This document shows positions 1 through 5,206 of a DNA stretch of 6,021 nt, piece after piece. Below the pieces are notes generated by a model that was given only the letters and a program-made list of their open reading frames with translations, did not search any database and was not told the origin of the DNA. The stretch comes from Methanobacterium sp. UBA279 (GTDB lineage: Archaea > Methanobacteriota > Methanobacteria > Methanobacteriales > Methanobacteriaceae): positions 1 to 6,021 of the forward strand of contig DAQK01000001.1 in the NCBI GenBank assembly GCA_002502855.1, read 5' to 3'. Within the stretch, counting starts at the first letter, position 1. The number at the start of each line of letters is the position of its first letter. The translations under genes and the position numbers were made by a program.

Positions 1-1
1 C

Positions 2-739
2 ACACTAAATCAGACACCCTGTTTAATATATTGTTCTAGCTGTGGCCATGGTAATCCAGGTAACGCTAAATTTTGTCTGGAATGCGGTGAAAGTTTAACC
101 AAAGAAAAGGATCCTGATTGCCCGGCATGTAACACAGGATATCTAACTGAAAGTGTTCATAAAGGAGTGCTAGGAATTGGAGATAGAGTTATCTATACCT
201 GTAGTCATTGTGGAGCGGTATTTGAAGGGAAGGGTGATAAATACAAACTTAAACATATCCGTGATCTAAACAATCCAATAGGGCAGAAATACAAAAATAA
301 ACCATTAAACTTTGAAGAATGGACCAGGATAGCTAACGGTGGAGTTTCTGATGAAAAACAGAAACGAATTGACCGGGAACGTAAACAGCGAGAGATACAG
401 GAAGTTAAACAGGGAAAAACGGATGTAATGCCTGATGGGAATGATAAAGAATTACTTTATAAATGGACCACTAAAAAGGATGCACCATCCTTATCAGATT
501 CATTTAAAAACTTACGCTCCATTAGAATCTTACCCATAGATGAAGGATCTTTAGAAGATTCACTGAAAGCATTCGATGATGTTATTTATGATGTTGAAAA
601 TAACATCATAAGAGAAGTGGATGGACAGGTCATACAATCCTCCTGGAAAACCAATCCAGAGAAGAAAACCTGCAAGGCATGTGACTATAAAACTTTTTGT
701 AAGGATTCAAGTATTAAGAAGAAGATTGTGGTTCCCTAA
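2..739 (+). CDS. Zinc-ribbon protein fused to the C-terminal tail of a UvrD/RecB-type nuclease (5' partial)
   Basis: The frame is open from base 2 with no ATG, GTG or TTG before GTG 167, so the start is probably left of the window; taking GTG 167 would cut off clear cysteine motifs. Counting from base 2 the product has 245 residues. Residues 11-28 form a zinc ribbon (YCSSCG, then FCLECG). Residues 40-70 form a second ribbon (CPAC and CSHC). A lysine/arginine-rich charged stretch follows at about 115-140. The last 85 residues resemble the end of UvrD/RecB-like helicase-nucleases: an acidic helix (SLEDSLKAFDDVI), then TNPEKKTCKACDYKTFC with C224, C227 and C233, three of the cysteines that bind an Fe-S cluster in Cas4/AddB-type PD-(D/E)XK nucleases. 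No helicase motifs or nuclease catalytic residues are present, so the nuclease part cannot be active alone. The two halves normally belong to different proteins; an in-frame deletion fusion is my inference. The next gene begins 12 bases downstream. Confidence 0.7.
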   Translation, partial: TLNQTPCLIYCSSCGHGNPGNAKFCLECGESLTKEKDPDCPACNTGYLTESVHKGVLGIGDRVIYTCSHCGAVFEGKGDKYKLKHIRDLNNPIGQKYKNKPLNFEEWTRIANGGVSDEKQKRIDRERKQREIQEVKQGKTDVMPDGNDKELLYKWTTKKDAPSLSDSFKNLRSIRILPIDEGSLEDSLKAFDDVIYDVENNIIREVDGQVIQSSWKTNPEKKTCKACDYKTFCKDSSIKKKIVVP

Positions 740-751
740 GTATTTTAACAG

Positions 752-1360
752 ATGATTAAAATGACAAAAACAGGCTTCACCCCGGAAAATACTGTTTACA
801 CCCCCAAGAATATTATTTCCTTTATTAGTGAGTTGGTTTCCCCTTGGCAGTCAAAAAGAATACTTGACCCGGCTTGTGGTACTGGCAGCTTCTTTTGGAA
901 TATAAACAAAAAGGCTGAAGTACAGCAAAATTTCACCGGTATTGATATTGGCCCGGAAATTATTGAAATGGCTAAAAACAATCTAGAAACAACGAACATC
1001 TTTTGGAAACTTATTAATGAAGATTATTTTAAAATCTATAACGAATTAGGGTTATTTGATTTGATTGTTTCTCAGCCTTCCTTCCAGCAGCTTAAAGAAA
1101 CTATCACTGTAAAGGGTTTCCAGTTTTTGAATAATGAATTAGCCTATCTGTTTGCCTCGCTGGATTTGTTGGAAGAGGGTGGTTACTTGGTTTTCATTCT
1201 TCCTGAGCAGAAATCCTTCTTTTTCTCTGATTATCAGTGTTGGAGAATTTTTATAAAGAGAAGTCTGGAGAAAATTTATCCAATGGTTTTTGGGAGGATG
1301 CCTCTGAACTTGCAAAAGGTAATGTTTCATGGACCTTTGACTACTTCAAAAGTATTATAA
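752..1360 (+). CDS. N-6 adenine DNA methyltransferase-like protein, N-terminal half (frameshifted)
   Basis: This is the catalytic-domain half of a class I SAM-dependent DNA methyltransferase of the HsdM/N6_Mtase type. It shows motif X (VYTPKNIISFI, residues 15-25), motif I (DPACGTGSFF, 39-48, the SAM-binding loop), motif II (TGIDI, 62-66) and the late strand EEGGYLVFILPE (141-152). Motif IV, normally NPPF/Y and needed to position the target base, reads SQPSF at 107-111. The asparagine and second proline are therefore replaced, and normal N6-adenine methylation is unlikely. The family match is good to DYQ (160-162). The last 40 residues are unlike the family, while the +1-position frame beginning at 1237 continues it. 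Restoring one G (CAG-GTG in place of CAGTG at 1235-1239) joins both halves into a protein of about 590 residues. Start choice: ATG 752 is 12 bases after the previous stop; ATG 761 is also possible, and neither has a strong ribosome binding site. Confidence 0.75.
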   Translation: MIKMTKTGFTPENTVYTPKNIISFISELVSPWQSKRILDPACGTGSFFWNINKKAEVQQNFTGIDIGPEIIEMAKNNLETTNIFWKLINEDYFKIYNELGLFDLIVSQPSFQQLKETITVKGFQFLNNELAYLFASLDLLEEGGYLVFILPEQKSFFFSDYQCWRIFIKRSLEKIYPMVFGRMPLNLQKVMFHGPLTTSKVL

Positions 1361-2529
1361 GACTTAGATCTAAAAAAGAAAAGTCAAAATTTGAAATTAA
1401 GTATTTATCTGAAATCGTGGAATTTAAGGATGAACTCAGTGAGTTTGAGGAAATAATACTTATACCAAAGTCATCGGTTGAAGATGTGATTTTCCGATCT
1501 GAATTAGAAGAGGATGACATCAGTGATTATATTCCCTGTATATGCGTTGATGAACATGTATCTCCTCAGTATCTTAAACTATATTTAAACTCGGATGATA
1601 TGAAGAATGAGAGAAACCTTTTCTCTCATGGAACATTCCAGAGATACATTGATATTACGGGATTGAATTCTCTATTAATTGAAATTCCTGAACTTGAAGT
1701 ACAAAACCAGATAGTTGAAACCAATAATTTAGCTGATAAAAACTATCAAAAAATGAAAACATTGTACAAGAGTTTTAAAGCTGAAATTTTCAATTATAAA
1801 AATCTATCCCAGCTCATGAAGGAATTTGAGGAAATTCAGAAGGATGATTTGTTCTATAAAAATTTGATCTGGCCCTTCGCAACTTCCTACCACATAGCAG
1901 TGAAAACCACCGGTGATAAAAACACCCAACTGGAGAATCATTTCAAATTGTTTGAAATTATATCCGCATTTAACTCCATAGTACTGTTATCAGCACTACC
2001 CCCTGACATATTCTACGAAAATAAGGATTACCTGTTCAATGAAGAATGTTCTAATTTGCAGAAGGTAACATTCGGTGGTTGGGTAGGATTGTATTCCCGA
2101 TTAAATAATGTATACAGAAAATTAGATAAAGAAACGTTGCATATACTCCCCTTTGACACGAAATTCTATAAAATAATCACTGGAAAGAGGATCATCAACA
2201 TACTAAATCCCATAATAACCAAACGTAATGAAAAAAGTCATGGAGGGGTAATACCAGAAATATTCGCACAAAAAACCATATGCGAACTGGATAGATTCAC
2301 CAATCAAATATTTGATGTGTTAACAGCATATAACTCATTAAAACTCATTTATCCCACAGGTATGGAGAAAAGTAGTGGAGTATACCATATTAATGCCAAA
2401 ATACTGGAAGGAAACTCCTATTCATTTGAAGAAAAAGAAGTTATTACCGAAAAAGACCTGGACACCAAACTACTGTATCTCTACAATGAAATCACCCATG
2501 AGAGGTTAAGACTGAACCGAACTTATTAA
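1237..2529 (+). CDS. Methyltransferase-like protein, C-terminal half: specificity-like segment plus HEPN-like domain (frameshifted)
   Basis: This frame continues the methyltransferase gene after a one-base shift; GTG 1237 is only a formal start. Residues 1-45 finish the catalytic domain (VLENFYKE through WTFDYFKSI). Residues 52-165 look like a target-recognition half of a type I specificity subunit. The segment SPQYLKLYLNS, then SHGTFQRYIDITGLNSLLIEIP, then EVQNQIVE follows the HsdS order of strand exit, ground-plan motif and conserved helix. Residues about 205-372 are mainly helical and contain RNEKSH (330-335), an R-x4-H motif with a polar residue after the arginine, as in HEPN ribonuclease and nucleotide-transfer domains. 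The last 55 residues appear strand-rich. The frame is intact over 430 codons, so the break upstream is recent or an artefact. A role in defence against foreign DNA is inferred from the domain set. The HEPN assignment rests on one motif plus helical context and is the least certain part. Confidence 0.7.
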   Translation: MLENFYKEKSGENLSNGFWEDASELAKGNVSWTFDYFKSIIRLRSKKEKSKFEIKYLSEIVEFKDELSEFEEIILIPKSSVEDVIFRSELEEDDISDYIPCICVDEHVSPQYLKLYLNSDDMKNERNLFSHGTFQRYIDITGLNSLLIEIPELEVQNQIVETNNLADKNYQKMKTLYKSFKAEIFNYKNLSQLMKEFEEIQKDDLFYKNLIWPFATSYHIAVKTTGDKNTQLENHFKLFEIISAFNSIVLLSALPPDIFYENKDYLFNEECSNLQKVTFGGWVGLYSRLNNVYRKLDKETLHILPFDTKFYKIITGKRIINILNPIITKRNEKSHGGVIPEIFAQKTICELDRFTNQIFDVLTAYNSLKLIYPTGMEKSSGVYHINAKILEGNSYSFEEKEVITEKDLDTKLLYLYNEITHERLRLNRTY

Positions 2530-2530
2530 A

Positions 2531-2677
2531 TTGATCCAATGTTCTGAATGTGCAAACTGGTCATTATACTTCTATAACAGCTTAGATGAAAAGAATGTGA
2601 AATATGTAAGCTATCAGTTTGAGGTTCATGACTATAAAACACCCTATAAATCTTTAGATGAGATTTTAAGGGTATGA
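2531..2677 (+). CDS. Small ORF of unknown function, possible gene remnant
   Basis: A 48-codon reading frame starts with TTG one base after the methyltransferase stop codon and ends at TGA 2675-2677. The peptide begins LIQCSECANW and continues with aromatic-rich text (SLYFYNSLDE, KYVSYQFEVHDY), ending SLDEILRV. Its composition looks protein-like and it carries one CxxC pair, but I do not recognise a family. There is no clear ribosome binding site beyond the end of the preceding gene, so it would depend on translational coupling. It could equally be a stub of a longer gene lost by deletion, which fits the nuclease-tail remnant 60 bases further on. Confidence 0.25.
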   Translation: MIQCSECANWSLYFYNSLDEKNVKYVSYQFEVHDYKTPYKSLDEILRV

Positions 2678-2737
2678 TTTAATTATAATTGGCTTTGTAG
2701 AAATCATGATTTTATTTTCTATAGTTAAACCTTTTGT

Positions 2738-2823
2738 AATTCAGAGAATAAGACTTGTGAAGCCTGTGATTATAGAACTTCTGTAAGGATTCTGGTAGTA
2801 CGGAAAAGATTACTGTTCCGTAA
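2738..2823 (+). pseudogene. Decayed copy of the nuclease Fe-S tail (second copy of 653-739)
   Basis: Read from 2738 the sequence encodes NSENKTCEACDYRT, then after restoring one missing base near 2780, CKDSGSTEKITVP and a TAA stop. This matches the end of the first gene (NPEKKTCKACDYKTFCKDSS...KIVVP and stop) residue by residue. By hand count about 65 of 87 aligned bases agree, with one gap. Upstream of 2738 the frame meets a TAA at about 2726 and the similarity is lost, so only the 3' end of the gene survives. The cysteines are the conserved Fe-S ligands of Cas4/AddB-like PD-(D/E)XK nucleases. The copy is too diverged to be a recent duplication; it may be the tail of a paralogue, or the older end of a gene displaced by the intervening methyltransferase locus. 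Confidence 0.65.
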
Positions 2824-2847
2824 ATTTTTGATTACACTACACTAATA

Positions 2848-2854
2848 GGGGGTT
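2848..2854 (+). promoter_or_regulatory. Ribosome binding site for the 2861 gene
   Basis: The G-rich run GGGGGTT lies six bases before ATG 2861, a good spacing for pairing with the 3' end of archaeal 16S rRNA, and it fixes the start of this gene. Confidence 0.55.
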
Positions 2855-2860
2855 AATAAA

Positions 2861-3385
2861 ATGGAAGTAATACTTGAGCCATATGGTGAAGAAATTGATG
2901 ATGTAACTGAACAGATCAAAAAAATCATAGTTAATGAACCTCCTAAGACCATAAAAAATGAGAAAGGCATTATTAATTTTTATATTAAAGATTTTGATAA
3001 GCATTTTTGTATATTCGAAAAACTCTATGATGAAAATAACCATGAAACCATTTATGTTTTTGTATTTAAGGGATATTTCCTTCATGAGGGTGGATTAACA
3101 GAAGATTTAGTACCAAAAAATAATGGCCCTTATAAAATTGGTGGTATTAATGTTTCTAAGGACCAATATATGGAATGGATGTTAAATAAAGAAGTTTCAG
3201 TGATAAAAGATCAACTCATTGAAATTTTAAAAAAACACCCTCCAGAGGTTTTAAAGGGAGAAAAAGGACATATAAACATGGGGGACCCGGTTGACATAAT
3301 AATAACCGAAAAAACAATATATAAATCTGATCCTAATAGATCAAAATACTCCTTCATTATACCGGGGTATTATACATTGATTTAG
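2861..3385 (+). CDS. Unrecognised 174-residue protein built from two internal repeats
   Basis: I do not recognise a family. The start at ATG 2861 is supported by a G-rich ribosome binding site. The protein contains two copies of one module of about 58 residues: residues 15-73 and 115-171. The matching core is Q-I/L-x-x-I-I/L, then EPPKTIKNEKGIIN in copy one against HPPEVLKGEKGHIN in copy two, offset by exactly 100 residues. Both copies then run through strand-rich text to a closing aromatic segment (FVFKGYF and FIIPGYY). They are joined by a linker (residues 74-112) rich in glycine and asparagine, containing YMEWMLNK. There is no signal peptide or membrane segment, so it is probably cytoplasmic. 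The repeats have diverged strongly, indicating an old duplication that selection has kept; the gene looks intact, unlike most neighbours. It stands alone, with a T-tract terminator right after its stop codon. Confidence 0.75.
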   Translation: MEVILEPYGEEIDDVTEQIKKIIVNEPPKTIKNEKGIINFYIKDFDKHFCIFEKLYDENNHETIYVFVFKGYFLHEGGLTEDLVPKNNGPYKIGGINVSKDQYMEWMLNKEVSVIKDQLIEILKKHPPEVLKGEKGHINMGDPVDIIITEKTIYKSDPNRSKYSFIIPGYYTLI

Positions 3386-3386
3386 A

Positions 3387-3395
3387 TTTTTTTTT
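3387..3395 (+). terminator. T-tract terminator after the 2861 gene
   Basis: Nine consecutive T residues start two bases after the stop codon, followed by further T-rich sequence to about 3418. Archaeal RNA polymerase terminates at such T-tracts without a hairpin, and none is visible here. Confidence 0.55.
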
Positions 3396-3465
3396 ATTAC
3401 CTTTTTCCATTTTATTCAATAACCATAGGGCAGACCTGTAAATGGTGAATGGACACGGTAAGAGA

Positions 3466-3473
3466 TTAAATAA
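3466..3473 (+). promoter_or_regulatory. Possible TATA box for the nucleotidyltransferase gene
   Basis: TTAAATAA lies about 55 bases before ATG 3526 in the gap 3396-3525, which otherwise holds no visible gene. A transcript would begin near 3495-3500. The sequence is AT-rich throughout, so the call is tentative. Confidence 0.3.
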
Positions 3474-3525
3474 CTTTAAGTTTATTCAAAATCATATTGT
3501 AAAAGAAAGGGAATTTAAAAAAAAA

Positions 3526-3817
3526 ATGATCATACAGGAAATTTATTGAAGAGATCCGGCATCTGAACCCTGTTGTGGAGGCCAAGTACAATGCCCGGGT
3601 AGTTGGTGTTTTTGGGTCATACGTGAAGGGAGAACAAAAACAGGATAGTGATCTGGATGTTTTGGTTGAATTTAAGGATAAAGCTAACCTTCTAGATTTG
3701 GTGGGAATGTCTAATTATCTGGAAGATGAGTTAAAAATAAAAGTTGATGTGGTCCCCGTTGACACCATACGCCCGGAAATAAAAGACCATGTATTCAGAG
3801 AGGCTGTTTACATATGA
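3526..3817 (+). CDS. MNT-family nucleotidyltransferase, MntA-like antitoxin (start region frameshifted)
   Basis: This is a minimal nucleotidyltransferase of the MntA type, the antitoxin partner of HEPN (HepT) toxins; known members transfer AMP to the toxin. The motif VGVFGSYVKGEQKQDSDLDVLVEF contains the family signature G-S-x3-G followed by S-D-x-D. Counting from GTG 3575, G14-S15 and D26/D28 are present, and the third metal ligand is D58 in KVDVV, so the active site is complete. The only conventional in-frame start is GTG 3575, which would remove the N-terminal helix. In-frame sequence back to 3530 encodes that helix (YRKFIEEIRHLNPVVEAKYN), as in relatives. ATG 3526 is one base out of frame with it: ATG, one extra A, then TCA-TAC-AGG. 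Either a base has been gained or lost at the start, or a shortened protein is made. Its stop overlaps the next ATG as ATGA, the coupling usual for this pair. Confidence 0.75.
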
Positions 3818-3906
3818 GAGATTCTAAGCTTTATCTTAAGGATATTCTAGATGAATATGATCTGGATGTCCTCTTGGACGTTACAATGTTGGATAGAGGA
3901 TTCTGA
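3814..3906 (+). pseudogene. Truncated HepT-like HEPN toxin remnant
   Basis: The 30-codon frame starts at ATG 3814 within the ATGA overlap with the nucleotidyltransferase stop. It opens with MRDSKLYLKDILD, which is how HepT/DUF86 HEPN toxins begin (MRD-x2-LYL-x-DIL). Intact relatives are roughly 110-140 residues. Here the match ends after about 13 residues, followed by unrelated sequence and TGA 3904-3906. The R-x4-6-H catalytic motif that defines the toxin is absent. Most of the toxin has therefore been deleted, leaving the antitoxin without its partner. A possible further frame (LKLFYEEK) follows after a shift but is too short to assign. Confidence 0.6.
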
Positions 3907-3944
3907 AACTTTTTTATGAAGAGAAATAAAGCTTAGCTCACCAG

Positions 3945-3973
3945 CTGGGTCCCGTTTAGTCTGGTCCCGTTTA
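3945..3973 (+). repeat. Short tandem direct repeat
   Basis: CTGGGTCCCGTTTA is followed two bases later by CTGGTCCCGTTTA. The two copies differ by one G. The repeat lies at the edge of the GC-richer segment, and its role is unknown. Confidence 0.45.
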
Positions 3974-4052
3974 CCTGAGCGTGGCCCTACTACCAATGTT
4001 AGCAGCCCGAATTTACCCCAGAAGGGATGCAGTTAGTTTATGATCAAGCATA

Positions 4053-4085
4053 TTACACTCAATTAGATAGTGACGGTCAGTGTAA
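4053..4085. repeat. Inverted repeat TTACACT / AGTGTAA
   Basis: TTACACT at 4053-4059 is matched by its exact complement AGTGTAA at 4079-4085, with a 19-base spacer that itself contains TGAC-G-GTCA. It lies about 35 bases upstream of the TATA box of the surface-protein gene, so an operator is possible, as is chance. Confidence 0.3.
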
Positions 4086-4120
4086 CTAAATAAATTCCCA
4101 AAAATTTTAAAAGAACCATA

Positions 4121-4129
4121 TTTAAATAT
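4121..4129 (+). promoter_or_regulatory. TATA box of the surface-protein gene
   Basis: TTTAAATAT is a near-consensus archaeal TATA box. Transcription would begin near 4147-4152, giving a short leader with the ribosome binding site AGGGGG at 4161-4166, four bases or so before ATG 4170. Confidence 0.5.
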
Positions 4130-4169
4130 CAAAAGTAATAAACTATTTTAATTAATCCAAAGGGGGAAT

Positions 4170-4749
4170 ATGAATAGTTTTTAATCTTGATTGGAAAAAG
4201 GCAGCTTGTTTTTTGATTATTTCTTGTTTGGTAATGGTTAGCATGGTTGGTTCTTGTTTTGCCGCTGGAAATGAAGTCATCTACGTCAGCTCAACAGGTA
4301 ACGATACCTATAATGGTTTGTCTCCGGAATATGACCCGATAACCGGTGATGGTCCTAAGGCAACCATACAAAACGGTATAGATACTGCAGATGATAATGG
4401 AACGGTATATGTGGCCAGTGGGACTTATAAAGAGAATCTCATGTTAAATAAAAATCTAATTCTTCTGGGTGAAGATCTGGATAATACCATAATAGACGGG
4501 CAGCAGACGGGTAGTCCTGTTTTAAGCTTCTACGGAGCCAACTACGTTGAAAAATTCACATTTGTATTGAGTGGATTCATAATAACCAACGGTAAAGCCA
4601 CAAATGGGGCAGGGTTATACTTATACAACGGAACAACAGCGTTATTAAATCTTTTAGTTACAAATAACATAGCAACCGGCGGTAACCCATCCGGAGGGGA
4701 GTTTACGCGTATGGCACTGTTTATGCTGATATCGATTCTGTTACGATAA
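4170..4749 (+). CDS. Adhesin-like secreted beta-helix protein, N-terminal half (frameshifted at both ends)
   Basis: This is the front part of a methanogen surface protein. The signal peptide is clear: basic DWKK, a hydrophobic core (CFLIISCLVMVSMVG), and a cleavage region at CFAAGNE. After it comes EVIYVSSTGNDTYNG, then ATIQNGIDTA, VYVASGTYKENLML and LILLGEDLDNTIIDG. This is the classic start of right-handed parallel beta-helix proteins, in which each coil lists short strands ending in glycine or asparagine. ATG 4170 has a good AGGGGG site but is out of frame by one A: ATG-A-ATA-GTT. In frame, the signal peptide extends back to 4174, and the only conventional start is TTG 4213, which would delete the basic n-region. 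At the other end the frame leaves the family after NPSGG and stops at 4749; the text resumes in another frame at 4698. The protein would act at the cell surface. Confidence 0.7.
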
Positions 4750-5051
4750 AAGGTAATTACCATACATCGATAAGTGGACTGATACCTGACGAAGTCCGTG
4801 GGGATATAATCTACGTTGACATGGACGAAAAATTACTACAAAGCCAGAACATTTTAGGGTCAGACCGGGTAAGACAGGGTTCACCAGATCTATTGGATTA
4901 CCTGTTAGATCCTAGTGATAACGTACCACAGGATAACATCGTAGACGCCGCGAACACCGTGGGAATGCAACCAACCGGAACACCAATAAACTACTTAATA
5001 CTGGCCATTTTAATGGTAATTGGTGGTTTATTCCTGCCTAAAAAGAAATAA
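4698..5051 (+). CDS. Adhesin-like surface protein, C-terminal half with membrane anchor (frameshifted)
   Basis: This frame continues the surface protein after the G-run at 4696-4699. With one more G the reading becomes SGGGVYAYGTVYADIDSVTIKGN, a normal beta-helix coil, so a lost base in the run explains the break. ATG 4821 gives only a formal 76-residue ORF. The rest is an acidic region (DEVRGDIIYVDMDEK, DYLLDPSDNVPQDN), a short spacer (GMQPTGTPI) and the anchor NYLILAILMVIGGLFLPKKK: one membrane helix ending in three lysines, as in Methanobacteriales adhesin-like proteins. Repaired at both breaks, the gene would encode about 293 residues. That is short for this family, which usually carries many more coils, so internal coils may also have been lost. 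Confidence 0.65.
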   Translation, partial: GVYAYGTVYADIDSVTIKGNYHTSISGLIPDEVRGDIIYVDMDEKLLQSQNILGSDRVRQGSPDLLDYLLDPSDNVPQDNIVDAANTVGMQPTGTPINYLILAILMVIGGLFLPKKK

Positions 5052-5055
5052 CTCA

Positions 5056-5094
5056 TTTTTTTCTATTTTTTATTAATCCACTTCAATTTTTTTT
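5056..5094 (+). terminator. T-tract terminators after the surface-protein gene
   Basis: Three T-runs follow the stop codon closely: seven T at 5056-5062, six at 5066-5071 and eight at 5087-5094. Multiple T-tracts of this kind are typical archaeal terminators. Confidence 0.55.
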
Positions 5095-5137
5095 ATTTCA
5101 TCTTTGCCTTAAACATGCTTTCTTATCCTTAAAAAGG

Positions 5138-5145
5138 TTTATTTA
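5138..5145 (+). promoter_or_regulatory. TATA box of the 5207 gene
   Basis: TTTATTTA is preceded by the purine stretch AAAAAGG, which fits a BRE element. Transcription would begin near 5168, giving a leader of about 40 bases before ATG 5207. Confidence 0.45.
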
Positions 5146-5206
5146 GTAAAAATAACAATAAGATTAATAATTTGGATTACTCAAAAAATATAAAATGGAG
5201 TTTAAT

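Larger units (their letters stand above)
3935..4090 (+). other. GC-richer remnant segment between the toxin-antitoxin remains and the surface-protein promoter
   Basis: No intact gene is visible from 3907 to 4169. About 3935-4030 is clearly richer in G and C than the surrounding sequence. It contains the direct repeat CTGG(G)TCCCGTTTA at 3945-3958 and 3961-3973. Bases 4003-4089 are open in one frame and encode a protein-like string (EFTPEGMQLVYDQAYY, then TQLDSDGQC) ending in TAA, but the frame has a stop just upstream and no start. I read it as the tail of a lost gene; its family is not recognised. No tRNA-like fold or T-loop sequence is present. Confidence 0.3.

Noticed and set aside
1237..1262. 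Programmed -1 ribosomal frameshifting in the methyltransferase-like gene
   Set aside because: There is no X-XXY-YYZ slippery heptamer or obvious downstream stem at the junction; a one-base loss at CAGTG explains it more simply.
796..1330. Minus-strand ORFs opposite the methyltransferase-like gene
   Set aside because: They lie opposite clear methyltransferase motifs, have no ribosome binding site and show no family resemblance.
2837..3085. Minus-strand hydrophobic ORF opposite the repeat protein
   Set aside because: The hydrophobic look comes from the complement of lysine- and glutamate-rich codons; the plus-strand gene has a good start and internal repeats.
3935..4030. tRNA or other structured RNA gene in the GC-richer segment
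   Set aside because: No cloverleaf pairing, T-loop sequence or CCA end could be found by eye.
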